A stretch of DNA of 17,776 bases from Phoronis ovalis (lineage: Eukaryota > Phoronida > Phoronidae). The translations under genes were made by a program, and so were the position numbers. Below the pieces are notes generated by a model, which was not told the origin of the DNA, searched no databases, and saw nothing but the letters and a program-made list of their open reading frames with translations. This document shows, in pieces, positions 17,699-17,776 of this stretch. Location: positions 1 to 17,776 of the forward strand of contig JAOXYB010019704.1 in the NCBI GenBank assembly GCA_028565635.1. The letters run 5' to 3'. Each line of letters begins with the position of its first letter. The stretch's first letter is position 1.

Positions 17699-17776
17699 CC
17701 TTAACCCTTTCACTGCCTAATTTCCAAATTTGTTGTCACTCTCAGTGCCGAATTTCCCGGAGAGAATCCCTGGATT
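17699..17776. repeat. start of a dispersed repeat in intron 7, two short units
   Basis: CACTGCCTAATTTCC (17711-17725) and CAGTGCCGAATTTCC (17743-17757) match at 13 of 15 positions, 32 bases apart. They are preceded by TTAACCCTTT. The GC shift at the window end suggests entry into a repeat that continues outside. It lies in the intron after exon 7. Confidence 0.5.

Overview
The window is AT-rich eukaryotic nuclear DNA. It has GT-AG introns, no operon structure, and dispersed repeats with inverted termini. It holds the 5' third of one protein-coding gene on the + strand, a WDR17 (WD repeat-containing protein 17) orthologue. I assembled seven exons: 7949-8071, 13428-13842, 14874-15128, 15512-15710, 16158-16257, 17005-17118 and 17515-17661. 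They join with consistent phases (0,1,1,2,0,0) into 451 codons and still open at the last donor site, so the rest of the gene lies downstream. The protein is close to the vertebrate WDR17 N-terminus as I remember it. Together with the repeat style, this suggests an invertebrate animal, perhaps a marine one such as a mollusc or another lophotrochozoan. That placement is inference.

Layout. Bases 1-7940 are upstream or 5' non-coding DNA. They hold a purine tract, an inverted fragment of repeat family B, a CpG-enriched patch (464-651), a repeat family A element with a perfect 10-bp target duplication (1951-2403), a perfect X-box-like RFX site (5543-5556), and a second A element (6583-7438) split by a B element (6622-7018). 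Bases 7941-8071 carry coding exon 1, preceded by a five-codon uORF that overlaps the start. Intron 1 (8072-13427) carries a ~330-bp foldback element, a two-unit repeat with DR1 nuclear-receptor-type motifs, and a 16-bp minisatellite. From 13428 on, exons are dense and introns are 0.4-1.0 kb. Intron 5 contains a candidate in-frame 57-codon cassette exon (16661-16831). The window ends at the start of another dispersed repeat.

Most notable: (1) families A and B look like related non-autonomous DNA transposons with G-rich TIRs, a second shared TGTGC-type block and internal degenerate short tandem units. One copy serves as the empty site for the nested insertion. (2) The phase-compatible cassette exon would put 57 residues at a blade boundary of the WDR17 propeller. 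No cellular system beyond these is visible. No RNA genes, CRISPR or prokaryotic features were found.
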